Shown here piece by piece: positions 11,203 through 23,230 of a DNA stretch of 64,000 bases. The translations under genes and the position numbers were made by a program. Location: contig JAPJBO010000105.1 of NCBI GenBank assembly GCA_030068145.1, positions 124,001 to 188,000 of the forward strand, in the 5' to 3' direction. The notes under the pieces were generated by a model that was given only the letters and a program-made list of their open reading frames with translations, did not search any database and was not told the DNA's origin. This DNA comes from Diplonema papillatum. Lineage: Eukaryota; Euglenozoa; Diplonemea; Diplonemida; Diplonemidae. Numbering within the stretch: position 1 is the first letter of the stretch; every line of letters begins with the position of its first letter.

Positions 11203-12366
11203 ACACACTTCTTGCACCTGTACTGATTGGTGACCCCTCCGAAAGCCCTCCCTGGCCCTGGCCCACACCGGCTTCCCCGAACCCTAACCGGCGACGGCAC
11301 ACGGCATGGACCGCAAAAGGGGAGCAGCAAGAGAGGCATCAGCCACACTTCAAAGGCCCACACACTTCTTGCACCTGTACCTCAACAAGAACAGGTGACA
11401 ACCAGCTTTTGAAGATAACAATGGCATCCAACACTGGATGCTTCTGGGTTTTAGTTTTCTTCTTGTCGTTCGGGCCTTATTTGTACCCTTGGCCACTGCA
11501 TTTCACTTCGAGGTTGCACCCTTGGCACTGCATTTCACTTCGAGGTCCCTTTCCATTTGTTTTGCAGCATTACAATGCTTATGTTGGATGCAGGAACCAC
11601 TGCACCGAACTGCTGTGAGTGCTCACAATGTGTTGCTCATTTCAACAACACATGTTGGTCAGTAGTGACATTTGAGGTGAAGTACACTTGTTGGTCCCGA
11701 AAAAAAGATGGTGGCCAAACCGCCGAGTCCAATGCGGCTCGTGTTCTTCGAATTATGAGCCAAACCGCCTGGTTGTGATCGAGGGACCCCCCGAGAATTT
11801 GTTGTCGCAAACGAAGAATCCCGATGTGCATCGGGCGGACAGCACCAAGCATCCTTGCCGAGTCTCTCAAACACACCAAACAACCATTGATACACATGTC
11901 AGCATTTCACCCACATATCAGGTTACCACACATGCCAACACACCCTCTCCAGTACTCCTGGTCAGTTGACCTCTGCGGACCTTCCCGCGTGAAGGCACAG
12001 ACAACACGAAGAGAACCTCCGCAGGAGTGCCTACCCCGCAAGTACCAGGGTACCTCCATCTAAAAAGGTGGCCGGTGCTTCTGGGCCCCAATGCACACTG
12101 GTGTCCTCCTCCAAACCCTCACTCTCTCTCTCTCTTTTTCTCCGCATGTGTTACAAGAAGCGAGCTCGTCGGCAGCCTTCCCCAGAGAACAGAAAGCAAA
12201 TAGAATGCGCGTGAACATTCCCCGTGTGCCACCGGTCATATTGGTCTAAAAGCGGCCTGTATGCCTGGCTGAACAAGGTACAGTTTGGACTGGCAGACAA
12301 AGAACCGAGTGTGTGCCCCCAAACACTCCAGGTGAACGGAACACAAAAAAGAAAGCAACACTGGCC

Positions 12367-14269
12367 ATGTTCGCAATCCCGCCGGAAGGGCATGACCTGC
12401 GCAAACTCGCATGCATGGTTTCCCAGCAGACAGTCACGGACTTCGAGGATGTCTGCGGTGTCGTGTACTGTGGTGCTACAGGTAGCGGCAAGTCGACTGC
12501 CGTCGCCATCGCCGCTGGTGCCAACTTTATCAGGAAAAACAGAGAGTACCACGTCGAGAGCTGCCGGCGCAAGCACCCGGCCACCAGCGACGGCGCGGAC
12601 TCGAAGACCCTTCATTCGTGCGTGTTCGAAAATGAGGCCGACCCCAGCATCCAGAACATCGATACTGGCGGCCTTGGTGAGAACCGCGGCGAGATCGTGG
12701 GCGAGTGGATCCAGTTCAACCTTTTCATGTTATTCGCACAACTAAAAACGTTACCTGCACTCGTTGTTGTCATCGATGTCAGCCATGCCAAGGGCACCCG
12801 CTGGGGTGGCCTCGCGAAGACGGTCGAGCATTTTCGTCCGTTTCTGGCACTTACAGGTGAAAACCGAGCAGCAATCTTCAAAAGCATGGTCTTCCTCTTC
12901 ACGCGCGCAATCGATCAAGAAGGTCTCATGACACCAGACATAATCCGCACCGATGTCAAGAAGGCCTTCACAACGAACTCCAATAACCTGAAGGAAGACT
13001 TGAAGGTAAAGCCAGCCACGCACAAAGAGGCCACGGAACTGCACAACAGGGGAATTCTCGTCAGCTTCCTCGAGCGCATCAGCGATGCACCTATAGTCGT
13101 CGGCTCCCCAAACGGTGAAGCCGCGTGCGAGAAGCAGCGCGAAGACATCACACGAGCAGTAAGTTCCATCCAGCCTATTGACGAGGAGAAACTGCGTCGC
13201 ATGGCGGGCGAGATGCCTACTCCGTTCGAAAACACACTGGCCGGCCTCGGCCGTCTTGCACAGCACTACCTTGCCCCACTCGAAACGCTCGAACGGCAAT
13301 ACACTGGTGTGCTTGCTGCTCTCAAGTCACAGACCAGGTTGCTGCAATCGGCGCGCGAAGGCTACGTGGCAGTGAAGACGGAGCTTTTGCAACAATTGCG
13401 GAGCGTCATCGAAGACGAGAAGAAAAGCATTGCACGCCAGACATCGTCCATCGACAACCTCAGGGGGTCGACGAAGCTGCTCTTTCGTTCGCAGAAGACA
13501 CTGTCTGTTTGCTTGACTGGTGGGTTCTGGGCCAGTACAGGAGGAGGTGGATGGGCGAATGGTTCTATCGGTTACGACGGCAACTTCGACGATTACGAGC
13601 TCGAGGGCTCTGAATGTGTTGATTGGGATCGCTCTTCGAAAAGCGTGAACAAATCGGCAGGCACGATCCGGTACACATTAGAATCGCATCGCAAATGGGA
13701 TCTCAATGTGAACCTCATTGTCTTTCTGCGTGAGAACAACCACCCGGCAACACTCGAAACGATTGAGCGGCTGGAGAAACGAAACCGGGAGTCGAAACAG
13801 CGAATTTCTGACAGCGAATACGAGGTAGGCGTCCTCTCAGGCGTGTCCTCTGCCGACTCCCTTGTTGCATACATCATCTCCAAGGCTGGGGGGCAGAAGA
13901 CCGAGCTCCATGAGTCTATCAAAGACCTGAACAAGCCGCTCGACGTTCCCGAGAATTTCCCCTGTGTCAGATACCCTGCGCCACCGAGCCACGCGCAGTG
14001 CATCAAAGACTTGGCCAAACTGGTACGCCGATGCACCGAGTTGGGGCAGATCTTCACGAGCAGAGCGCTGCCCACGGTGTGCAAGACGTTCTCGAAGCTC
14101 CTTGCGCTCACCGACCGCATCGAGGAGTACCGCAAGAACCCCTTGCTAAACGAGTTTTTCGGCGGGTCCGCGTTCACATCGGAGGCGCTTCCGGCACAGC
14201 GCAATACCGATGTTCAGGGGCCCAAGCTCACCGCTCCACAAGAGGTTGTCAAGACGACGACCAAGGCAG
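12367..14269 (+). CDS. P-loop NTPase exon (copy 2)
   Basis: This copy has the same sequence as the exon at 4366-6268, including the GATGSGKST nucleotide-binding loop and the IDTGG switch. It ends at the same GTATGC donor, which splices in frame to 14844. As this copy also keeps the downstream finger-encoding segment, it is the better candidate for the intact gene. Readthrough instead of splicing would stop at 14334. Confidence 0.75.
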
Positions 14270-14843
14270 GTATGCTGGTTTTGCATCTTTTATTGTGTCT
14301 GTTCTGCGGCTTTGCACGGTTTACAAAGCAGTGAGATAACTTATTTCGTTGGTGGCATGGCTGTTCGACACGGCCGAGAACCTTGGGGGTAAGGTTAGGA
14401 TTGTCTGTGAACGAAGGAAGCATCAGGAGGTGGTTGAGAACTGGTCCGGAGGACCAGCTGCACGAGTGCACCGCCACCTCATGGTGATCCTTCTGCTGCA
14501 GAAGGACAATGCGGACGCCTGCCGGCGCTGCTGCAACTTGGTCTTCCCCGCCATCTTTCTCTCAACCCGACTCCGGGATTGCTGTGGTCCCTACTACTCA
14601 AGCACAACACAACAGATGCTTAAGAGGTAATCGGTGAGCTACTTGTGTATCGCCACACATTGCAGCTCCCTGTTCTGCTATATCAGGGGGGCTCGTCCGC
14701 CACAGTCCGGGGTTCTACTTCGGATTAGTCGCCACGAAAGGTCAACCCACGAGTGGAAACTAGTGGGTGTTTGGAAGATGCATGTAAACCAGAGAGGTGT
14801 GCCATGTCGATCATTCAACACAAATCCACAGCCCACGTCGTAG

Positions 14844-15448
14844 CATTACCGTCGGCCCCTGCTGAAGAACTCGTACTGGCAGAGCGGCAAACAGAGAGGA
14901 CTGAGCCGCTCCAAGAGGTGCTCAAACCCCAAAAGGTGGCCGAAATCAACAAGCAGCTCGCTCTTTTGACAACCTTAAAGGACAACCTGACAGCCGCGGG
15001 GCTCTGCACAAAAGACGTCGGCACCAAACTCGCCACCCTTACCAAGGAGAAGGAAACCCTCTTGGCCTCTGCCCCCACGACACATGGCATCATGCAGATC
15101 CTGTCAGCCTGTTCGACTGTCGAAGAGCTCGAATGTCAGCTGGCGGAGCTGCAAGCGAAGAAGACAGAGATCGACAATTCGATTGCAGCTGTCGAAGAGG
15201 CGCTCAGAAAGCAGAAGGAGGCAGAGATCGATAAAGAGGTCGCAACGCTCACAACCCTGAAGGACAACCTATTGGCCGCCGGGGTCTGCACGAAAGAGCT
15301 GGACACCAAAGTCGCTACCCTAGTCGCTCAAAAGAAAACCACACCCATGCCGCACAACAAGCCATTGTCACCCCCACCCCCCTTGTCCTTGTACGAATCC
15401 CCAATGCGTCCCACGAGGTGGTCGAACGCTTGCCATCACCGACTATGA
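14844..15448 (+). CDS. Coiled-coil exon of the P-loop gene (copy 2)
   Basis: This matches the exon at 6843-7411 up to the proline-rich run and then continues in a different sequence to a stop at 15446-15448. The second half of the internal duplication reads LTTLKDNLLAAGVCTK. The true exon end is probably before the stop, because an ordinary coding frame containing a zinc-binding motif opens immediately downstream in another phase. I could not find a donor whose phase fits the acceptor at 15471 perfectly, so the junction is unresolved. Confidence 0.55.
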
Positions 15449-16369
15449 TGGCTACAACAGTCCCACCGCAGGTCCCGCTGATACCTTCTAGTCCGCCCTG
15501 TACCGACGCGAATCTGGAATCTTGCCAACCCATGCCCCCCGACGCCGCTTTGGCAGCACACGACCAGCCACCTGAACAGCCCAAGGACCCCCCGGAACTG
15601 CGCTGCAAGCGCTGCTTCACCGACCGCACCAAGGACGGTCGATTGTTCCGGGGCCTCAGAGGCCTGCGTGTGCACGAACGTCTCTGCACGTACGTCAACT
15701 TCGGGGAGTGATGTATGCCCTGCGGAACAGCCGGAATCTCGGCCTAGCGGGGCTGAGTTCAGGTACGGTGCCCACTGTAAATAAGAGGACGCATTGCTGA
15801 AGTGCTGCGTCGGCGACGTTTGCTTTTCGTGCCGCGTCTGATGACGACCTGCCGACTTGCGTTTAATGTACTGGAGGTTCGTTAAAGACCGCCTGGCCGT
15901 GTGCTAGGCGTAGTTTAAGGTTGTACTGATCTACAAACAACCACTTACGAGCTTGTCAACCCCACCGATTTTCTATCTTCTTTCCCCCTCCCCCTTTTCG
16001 ACGTTGCTGTTGACTAACGGTTAGGTCGGACCCTTCCCCGGTGAACATCCCATGAAAGTAACAGTGTTGACTTAGACCGATACGGGCTACATGGCAACCC
16101 CTGCTCAACATGTATGCACGTGGGGGGCCCAGGGCCACATTCATTGCGAATGTGTTCGTGGTGTCGGTCGCAGAAGTCTTTTGTTTTGGCTAGCCAAAGA
16201 GAGTAAAAGAGCGAAAGAGCACGTACAGTAGTGAGTAGAGAAGAGAACAAGTGTAAAAGAAAGGAGGTAGCACGGACTACCAGGCCAGCGGAGACCACCG
16301 CAAAAAGAATTTTTCTTTCCCCTACTTCATCCCGCAAAACCAGCACCAACAACAACCACCCCCCTTGTC
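15388..16369. other. 982-bp segment present only in copy 2
   Basis: A 14-bp sequence, CCACCCCCCTTGTC, ends at 15387 and again at 16369. Copy 1 has it once, ending at 7387. This is the signature of a deletion in copy 1 between short direct repeats, not of a transposon insertion in copy 2. The segment encodes the finger exon at 15472-15711. From 15712 to 16369 I see no further gene, only a GA-rich stretch near 16190-16265. Confidence 0.85.
15472..15711 (+). CDS. Terminal exon with a C2HC-like finger (copy 2 only)
   Basis: After an acceptor-like CCGCAG ending at 15471, 79 codons run to TGA at 15709-15711. The first half is proline-rich and acidic. The second half has a CKRC pair, 19 residues, then HERLC, i.e. 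C-x2-C-x19-H-x3-C. The GLRVHERLC ending resembles the C-terminal half of C2H2 fingers, but the loop is longer than the classical 12 residues. It probably supplies the C-terminus of the P-loop/coiled-coil protein, giving an NTPase with a possible nucleic-acid or protein-binding finger. The link by splicing is inferred. Confidence 0.5.
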   Translation, partial: VPLIPSSPPCTDANLESCQPMPPDAALAAHDQPPEQPKDPPELRCKRCFTDRTKDGRLFRGLRGLRVHERLCTYVNFGE

Positions 16370-16932
16370 AGGCACACTATTCCAGGCAGTGTAGGGCAAG
16401 AATGCCAACGAAACAGTACCAAACCCGTGCACCCTGCCAGAACCAACACCCGCCGCAAAGCAGGCCGGCAAAAAGCAGGCCCCCAGGTGGGTTGGTGGCC
16501 TTTGTAAAGGTCCTCTCTCCAGCCCTCCAGGAGACCTCCCTCACTTTCTGGGTGGGCATCCCCGCACGAATCGAGAGCACCCCAGCACCACCCCGGCTGG
16601 GGTAGTAGTATCAGAAGTAGTGAGAGAACGAGCAAGAAGTGCTGCTTCGTCACCTTGGCGACCGACTGCGTCGCACACCATGGGGGAGCTGTCCACACAA
16701 ATGAAGGACACAGGGGCAACCACAGCGAGTCTGACAGCGGAATTTGACCCACACAAGGGCAGAACGAACCCCGCCGGGACGGTTGCGCCTGCACGGTTTG
16801 GGGCAGCAGTCGGTCAGAGGCCGACAGGTGTGTGGCGACACCACCCCTTGCTAGCCATTGCCATCTCCTTTTCTCTATTTTCACATTCCCATCTCTTCCT
16901 CTCCCCCCCACCACCCCCCCCCCCCCCCCCTT

Positions 16933-16965
16933 TTCTTGCCTGGGCCCAGGGGGCCCAGGCAAGAA
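16933..16965. other. Perfect 15-bp hairpin (copy 2)
   Basis: Identical to the hairpin at 7950-7982, again preceded by a poly-C tract. Confidence 0.9.
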
Positions 16966-16989
16966 CGCCCCTGACTGACGGCACATTGT

Positions 16990-18126
16990 TGAAAACAGAG
17001 TTGTTGATTTTAGCGGGTGTCACCCCGGTGTGGGGGTGGGCCCGCACTTTCCGAGGAGGTCGTGGGAGGTGGGTTATGCATTTCGTATCGTAGATGCTGA
17101 GTACCTCTGTGAAGACCCTACGGTTTGAGGTGTGGTTCTGGAAGGTGTCTGTGGCGCTACTTAGTCTACAACATGCCACCGCATACATTGTGGATGCGTA
17201 GATCATAGCGTGAGACACAACAAAGAAACGAAAAGTCTTGCAAATTTAACAAACAAACAAATCGTCCGCTCCCTCAAGCCCTGCACCGTCGTCTTCCTCA
17301 TCCCCTCCCTCGAGCCCCTCGATGTCGTCCTCCTCGTCCCCCGACAAGGCGGGCCTGCTCGGAGTGTGAAAAACAGCGTCCGGTAACACAATGTTGCCAC
17401 ACACACCAATAAGGAAAAAGGAAAAGAAAAAGAAAGCAAAATAACAAGGGGGCTTTTTTAACCACCTGAACGTCAGCCTGACCAGCTGATCGTCGAAAAG
17501 TGAGGGACCCCCTCCCAACTCCCACGCCAGCTTTCAAAAGACAGACACAAAAAGCCCGACCGTAGCATTGTCGGATGACAATGATTGCGGAAGAGCTCAG
17601 CCCAGAACAGCGGCCAACCTCTAGCACTGTCAGATGACAGTGAATTTAGGCAAGCCCCCAAAAGGCTACAGCTCCACCAACGGTGGAAAGCTAACCCGGC
17701 GAGCTACGAGAGTGAAAAATGAAAGTCAAGAGTTGGGGTGGCTGAAACGGCTTAAACAAAGTCCATACGAAGTACATACAAAGTACATACAAAGTCCATA
17801 CAAAGTCCAGATTTTTGGGGGGGGGTGTGTTTTTTTAATTTATTGCGTTTTTTGCACGTATTTTCATCGTTGGACGCCCAGCGAGCGCTTGCGGTCGCCT
17901 TCCGGTGGCAAACCCGCCCAGAAAACACGTTTCCGAAGGGAAAGAAATGACCCACGAGCAGTATGCAAGTGGGCAGGTGGCCCTGTAGTGGCCTTCAGTG
18001 AACACCCCACCACAACGGGCTATGATGTGCATAGGATGGTCCACTCTGCAGGAGGACTAGGTCCTGAGACGAGGCAGCGTGGACCATCTTGTGCACCCCA
18101 AAGGACACCTATGTAGCCAAAGTGCT
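16990..18126. repeat. Long tandem unit, copy 3, truncated
   Basis: The third copy follows the unit for about 1137 bp and then breaks at GTGCTTG into CAG-rich sequence, where copies 1 and 2 continue with AACCAAAGC. It carries small private changes, including an extra 9 bp at about 17062-17070 and an altered stretch near 17509-17526. It is therefore slightly older or less homogenised than copies 1 and 2. Confidence 0.92.
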
Positions 18127-19320
18127 TGCAGCAAGGCAGCCGCGGCAAGGCAGCAGCAGCAAGGCAGCAGGAGCAGCAAGGCAGCAGCAGAAGCAAGACT
18201 GCAGCGGCAAGGCAGCAGCAGCAGCAGGACAGCAGCAGCAAGGCAGCATCAGCAAGGCAGCAGCGGCAAGGCAGCAGTAGCAGCAAGGCAGTCGCGGCAA
18301 GGCAGCAGCAGAAGCAAGACAGCAGCGGCAAGACACCGGCAGCAAGACAGCATCGGCAAGGCAACAGCGGCAAGGCGGCAGCAGTTCGATAGCAGCGGCA
18401 AGGCGGCATCAGCAAGGCAGCCGCGGTAAGGCAGCAGCAGCAAGGCAGCAGCAGCAGCAAGGCAGCCGCGGCAAGGCAGCAGCAGCAAGGCAGCAGGAGC
18501 AGCAAGGCAGCAGCAGAAGCAAGACTGCAGCGGCAAGGCAGCAGCAGCAGCAGGACAGCAGCAGCAAGGCAGCATCAGCAAGGCAGCAGCGGCAAGGCAG
18601 CAGTAGCAGCAAGGCAGCCGCGGCAAGGCAGCAGCAGAAGCAAGACAGCAGCGGCAAGACACCAGCAGCAAGGTATCAGCAAGGCAGCCGCCGTAAGGCA
18701 GCAGCAGCAAGGCAGCAGCAGCAGCAGCAAGGCCGCCGCGGCAATGCAGCAACAGCAATGCAGCAGCAGCAAGACAGCAGCAGCAGCGGGACAGCAGCAG
18801 CAAGGCTGCAGCGGCAGCAGGACAGCAGCAGCAAGGCAGCATCAGCAAGGCAGCATCAGCAAGGCAGCAGCGGCAAGGCAGCAGCAGCAAGGCAGCAGCG
18901 GCAAGGCAGCAGCAGGAGCAGGACAGCATCAGCAAGGCAGCACCAGCAAGGCAGCAGCAGCAGCAAGGCAGCAGCGGCAGGGAAGCAGGAGCAGCAACAC
19001 AGCAGCGGCAAGGCAGCAGCAACAAGGCAGCAGCAGCAGCAGCAGCAGCAACAAGGCAGCAGCAGCAGCAAGAGGCAGCAGCAGCAGCAAGGCAGCAGCG
19101 GCAGGGAAGCAGGAGCAGCAACACAGCAGCGGCAAGGCAGCAGCAACAAGGCAGCAGCAGCAGCAGCAGCAGCAGCAACAAGGCAGCAGCAGCAGCAAGA
19201 GGCAGCAGCAGCAGCAAGGCAGCAGCGGCAGGGAAGCAGGAGCAGCAACACAGCAGCGGCAAGGCAGCAGCAACAAGGCAGCAGCAGCAGCAGCTGCAGC
19301 TAGGCAGCAGCAGCAACAAC
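18127..19320. repeat. CAG-rich hierarchical tandem array
   Basis: The array is built from GCAGCAGCAAG-like words. A higher-order copy is visible at 326-bp spacing (block near 18190 recurs near 18519). A second higher-order unit containing GGAAGCAGGAGCAGCAACAC occurs at 18981, 19105 and 19232. All frames are open, giving Ser/Gln/Ala-rich or leucine/cysteine-rich translations, so the open frames are not evidence of genes. Confidence 0.9.
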
Positions 19321-20520
19321 AGACGAAGTTTGTTTGAAGCGCTTAAGTTGGAAAACGAAGCTTGCGATGAACATCAGTCTTTGCAAGCCTTTCCATTTCG
19401 AAGTGGGGAAGGTCGTTGACCACAGTGTTTGGTTTTGCGAGAATTCCACAGCTTTGGAGAAAGGCAGCAGAGCAGCAGGAGCAGCAACAGCAAGAGTAGC
19501 AGCAGCAAGACAGCAGCGGCAAGGAAGCAGCAGCTAAGGCAAGCAGCAGCAGCAAGACAGCAGCGGCAAGGCAACAGCGGCAAGGCAGCGGCAGAAGCAA
19601 GACAGCAGCAAAGCAAAGCAGCAGTAGCAAGGCAGCATCAGCAAGGCAGCAGCAGCAAGAAGACAGGAGCGGCAAGGCAACAGCGGCAAGGCAGCAGCAG
19701 CAAGGCAGCAGGGGCAAGCAAGGCAGCAGCAGCAAGGCAGCAGCGGCAAGGGAGCAGCGGTAAGGCAGCAGCAGGAAGAGCACCAACAGAAGGCAGCAGA
19801 CAGAATAGGAGCTTTCAATTTAAAGAAACATAAACAGAAAATCAAAACACAGACGAAGTTTGTTTGAAGCGCTTAAGGTGGAAATCGAAGCTTGCAATGA
19901 ACATCAGTCTTTGCAAGCCTTTCCATTTCGAAGTGGGGAAGGTCGTTGACTGCAGTGTTTGGTTTTCCGAGAATTCCACAGCTTCGGAGAAAGGCAGCAG
20001 AGCAGCAGGAGCAGCAGGAGCAAGAGTAGCAGCAAGAACAGCAGCAAGAGCAGGAGCAAGGCAGCAGCAAGGCAGACAGCAACTTTCAGTTCAAAGAAAC
20101 CTAAACAGGTAATCAAAACACAGACGAAGTTTGCGAATCTGGGCTTCGATGAAAAATGCAAGCCTTTCCATTTCGAAGGGGGGGAAGGTCGTTTACTGCA
20201 GTGTTTGGTTTTGAGAGAGTTTCACAGCTTCGATGAAAGGCAACAAGAGAAGCAGGAGCAAGAGCAGCACCAGCACAAACAGCAGTGAGCAGCAAATCAG
20301 CAGGAAGTAAACAGTTACTGTGTTGTTGGCGGGATTGTCGCAGCTTCAGGGAAATCAGCAACAGCAGCAGGAGCAAGAGTGGCAAGGCAGCAAAACCAAA
20401 CACAGGAACAAGAGGAGCAGCAAGAGGATCAGCAGCAAGGCAGCAAAAACCCCATCGAAGTCAAGAGAAGGTTGCTTTAAGCCTTTTGTCCACACTTTTC
20501 TTCTTATTGTAAAGAAATAA
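19321..20520. repeat. Composite repeat alternating a unique-type block with CAG-rich spacers
   Basis: A block starting ACAGACGAAGTTTG and running through CATTTCGAAG and GTGTTTGGTTTT to ATTCCACAGCTT occurs near 19319, 19850 and 20120. Each occurrence is followed by AGCAGCAGGAGC-type spacer. The same block appears twice more near 26970 and 27215. No convincing gene was found. Confidence 0.8.
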
Positions 20521-20714
20521 AAAGATGTCCCAGTTCTGGCATGGCAGGCCCCTTTTGGCCCAAAAACAGGTAGCCACCGTTGTCAGCACATGGGATTTTC
20601 ACTCATTCACCTTTTTTGCAGCAGCAGCAACATCAGCAAGACTGAAGCACCAGCAGGGAGCAGGAGCAGAAGCAGCAGAAGCAGCAGAAGCAGCAGAAGC
20701 AGCAGAAGCAGCAG

Positions 20715-20750
<36 letters not shown>

Positions 20751-21345
20751 TAGCAGCAGAAGCAGCACAGCTTTAGCAGAAGTAACAATCACAGCATCAG
20801 CAGAACCAAACCAGGAACCCAAAACCTTGGGAGGAAGGATGGGAGGGGAAAATGGCTATTGGTTGTCTCTTGTGTGCGTGCTTTGTCCTATCTTTGAAGG
20901 GTTGAAAGGAAGCTGCACTTTGCAACGCGGGAGTACCTGTCGAGCCAGTCAGCAAGATCAACCCGTGTCACTATGCCAGCATTTTGGATCAGATGCGAGC
21001 CCCTCCATAGGCTTTGTTGAGCGTCCTTGACGTTCATGCTTTGAGCAACTCCTGCAGGCAGTTCCTCGCAACTGGCCGAAAAAACTTTGTCTCACGACAT
21101 TGTATGTGGCTAACCGCAGTGGAAACGAAACAGGAGGAAGCAAACCTTTCGAGGTCTGCGTGTTCATAGTTCTGATGATCCCTAATCGGTGGAAGTTTTG
21201 GGCAGATTAGAGACAGACAAAGCACACGCATAGCAACAATCTTTGGCACGGGGACTTTGATACTTGGGTATATTTTTCGAATTTTCAAGTTTTGGAAAAA
21301 ATATTATGAGCACCAGGCAGCACCAGCAAGTCAGCACCAGCAAGT
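19777..21345. repeat. Segmental duplication, copy A
   Basis: The region matches 26897-28262 in the same orientation. The stretch 20840-21320 is almost identical to 27765-28250 at an offset of 6930 bp, with single-base changes only. The left part has suffered more small deletions in copy B. It carries no recognisable gene; overlapping open frames such as minus 21034-21288 are not convincing. Confidence 0.88.
20610..20775. repeat. AGCAGA/AGC microsatellite
   Basis: About 13 near-perfect AGCAGA- and AGC-type repeats form poly-serine/alanine or poly-leucine translations depending on frame. A shorter version lies in copy B at about 27655-27725. Confidence 0.9.
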
Positions 21346-21520
21346 CAGCACCAGCAAGGCAGCACCAGCAAGTCAGCAGCCAGCAAGCCAGCCAACAAAA
21401 AGCCTTGAGTGAGAGACAAGCCCCTAGACACACAGGACTCCCACCACTCATCCTTTTGCTTCCCATTCTGCGCGTTCTTTGGGGGTCCTGTTGCCAAGCC
21501 TGATTGCAAGACTGATCCCC

Positions 21521-21640
21521 GCCCGCAAACCCGCACTCGGTGGCCCTAGCGGGCCCCCTCGTGAATCCCGAACCTTTGAAAGAAGGCGGCCGTCTTGTCC
21601 AGGAAAGGGGGCCTCTCTCATCTATGGGAGGCCCGACTCG
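21521..21640. repeat. GC-rich motif with hairpin, copy 1
   Basis: The motif GCCCGCAAACCCGCACTCGG is followed by CGGGCCCCCTCGTG and, about 45 bp on, by a hairpin with arms GGGCCTC and GAGGCCC (21609-21634), then GACTCGA. Two more copies lie at 23227-23345 and 25862-25980. Confidence 0.7.
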
Positions 21641-22284
21641 AGCAAGAAGAAGTTGAAACCATTCAAAATGAAACAAAAAAAAAGGTAATAAAAACAACTG
21701 GAAGAACATGACACCAAAATAAAAGATGGCGGGATGACGTGGTTGAATGACGGTTATTTTGGCGCCCACCGGAAACAATGAAGTATGCCATTTCTTTTTG
21801 CGATTAAGAGAACAGATTCGGAGAGCGGTAAGGGTGTTCAATTTGATGATGGTTTTGACCTGGCATCTGAAGAAACCCTCACAGGAATTCGAAGTACAGA
21901 CGAACGACGTTCTTTCGAAGATCGGAACTTCTTCCCCATTTCGACATCAGGGGCGCTCATCGCATTGTTGAGAGCTCCTTTGGCAAGGTGGCCCTGTGAA
22001 CTGCAGGAAACTCTTCAAAGGGATCAAGAGTCACACAAAGGATATTCCTCATCATCCTCCGCTTCGAAGTCCAGACGATGGCTCATTGCTTGTTTTTGAC
22101 ATGAGGGACAAAAATCTGACCTGCACCTCCTCGTGGTGTTCCTCGGAAACGCGCTGCAAGCGCGGCCGACGCAGGCAGTCTTTGTTGTTTATCCAACTGT
22201 CTTTGCCTGATGATTGATCAGGATTCTTTGACAGGTTTGGACAGTTTCCTGTTCAGCCAAACGATACCATTCACGTGTCACGCT

Positions 22285-23230
22285 GTTCGTTAATTCTGGT
22301 GCCGCTTGCTGGTCATTCATTGGCTGTCATTCTTGGGACGATCTCTGGCGATTGGCAGTCGTTCTGGTGCCAATCCTTGGCCATTGGCTGTCAATCTGGC
22401 ACCGTTCTGCAGTCATTTGCCGTCCTTCAAACAAAGGTGCTTTGGACATTTGCAGTCGCTCTAGTACCGCTCTTGGCGGTTCGCTGTCATTCAGGCGCGG
22501 CTCTTTGGGCATTTGTGGTCATTCTAGCTCCGTTCTTTGGTCGTCGGCAGTCATTCTGGTGCCGCTTGCTGGTCATTTGCCGTCCCTCAAGCAAGGTGAT
22601 TTAGACATTTGCAGTCGTTCTCGTACCACTCTGTGGCTGTTCACTGTCATTCTGGTGCCGCTCTTTGGTCATTGGCTGTCATTCCTGGGCGGTCTCCAGC
22701 CTGTTGCAGTCGTTCTCGCGCCGCAGTTTGGCCATTTTCAGTCATGCTGGCGCTGCTCTTGGGCAATTTGCAGTCGTTCAAGCGCCGTTCTTTGGACATT
22801 TGCAGTCGTTCTAGCGCTGCTCTTTGGCCGACTGCCGTCATTCAGGCTCTATGTGTAGCCGTTCTAGCGGCATTCTTTGGTCATTGGGAGTCGTGCTGGC
22901 GCCGCTCCTTGGCCATTTGCTGGCATTCTGGCAGTCGTTCTGGTACCGCTCTATGGCCGTTCACTGTCATTCTGGTACCGCTCGTTGATCATTGGCTGTC
23001 CTTCCTGGGCGATCTCCGGCCAGTTGCAGTCGTTCTCGTTCCGCAGTTTGGCCATTGCAGTCGTTTTAGCGCCGCTCTTGGTCCGTCATTCAGGTGTGGC
23101 TCATGGGCATTTGTGGTCATTTTAGCGCCGTTTGTTGGTCATTGGCTGGGCGATCTCTGGCAATCTGCAGTCGTTCTGGCGCATTCGCTGGCATTCTGGC
23201 ACAGTCGTTCTGGTACCGCTCTATGGCCCG
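22285..23230. repeat. Degenerate 30-40 bp minisatellite
   Basis: Words such as TTTGGTCATTGGCTGTC, TTTGCAGTCGTTCT and GCGCCGCTC alternate at 30-40 bp spacing for almost 950 bp. Long open frames on the plus strand are a by-product of the repeat. It is inserted within the array of ~350-bp units. Confidence 0.8.

Larger units (their letters stand above)
8007..16989. repeat. Long tandem unit, copy 2 (8983 bp)
   Basis: This is a second copy of the unit at 1-8006, offset 8006 bp at first and 8001 bp after a 5-bp difference near 11839. Its extra length of 977 bp is accounted for exactly by a 982-bp segment at 15388-16369 minus those 5 bp. It appears to be the more complete version. Confidence 0.95.

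Noticed and set aside
11275..11295. Telomere-like CCCTAACC
   Set aside because: A single occurrence in each unit copy (also near 3279), not a repeat run.
1..16989. LTR retrotransposon or integrated virus as the nature of the 8-kb unit
   Set aside because: No terminal repeats within a unit and no reverse transcriptase, integrase, capsid or polymerase motif seen; head-to-tail tandem copies fit ordinary tandem duplication better.
18127..19320. Long Gln/Ser/Ala-rich and Leu/Cys-rich open frames (up to 356 codons)
   Set aside because: They are translations of CAG-type repeats open in all frames on both strands; repeat structure explains them fully.
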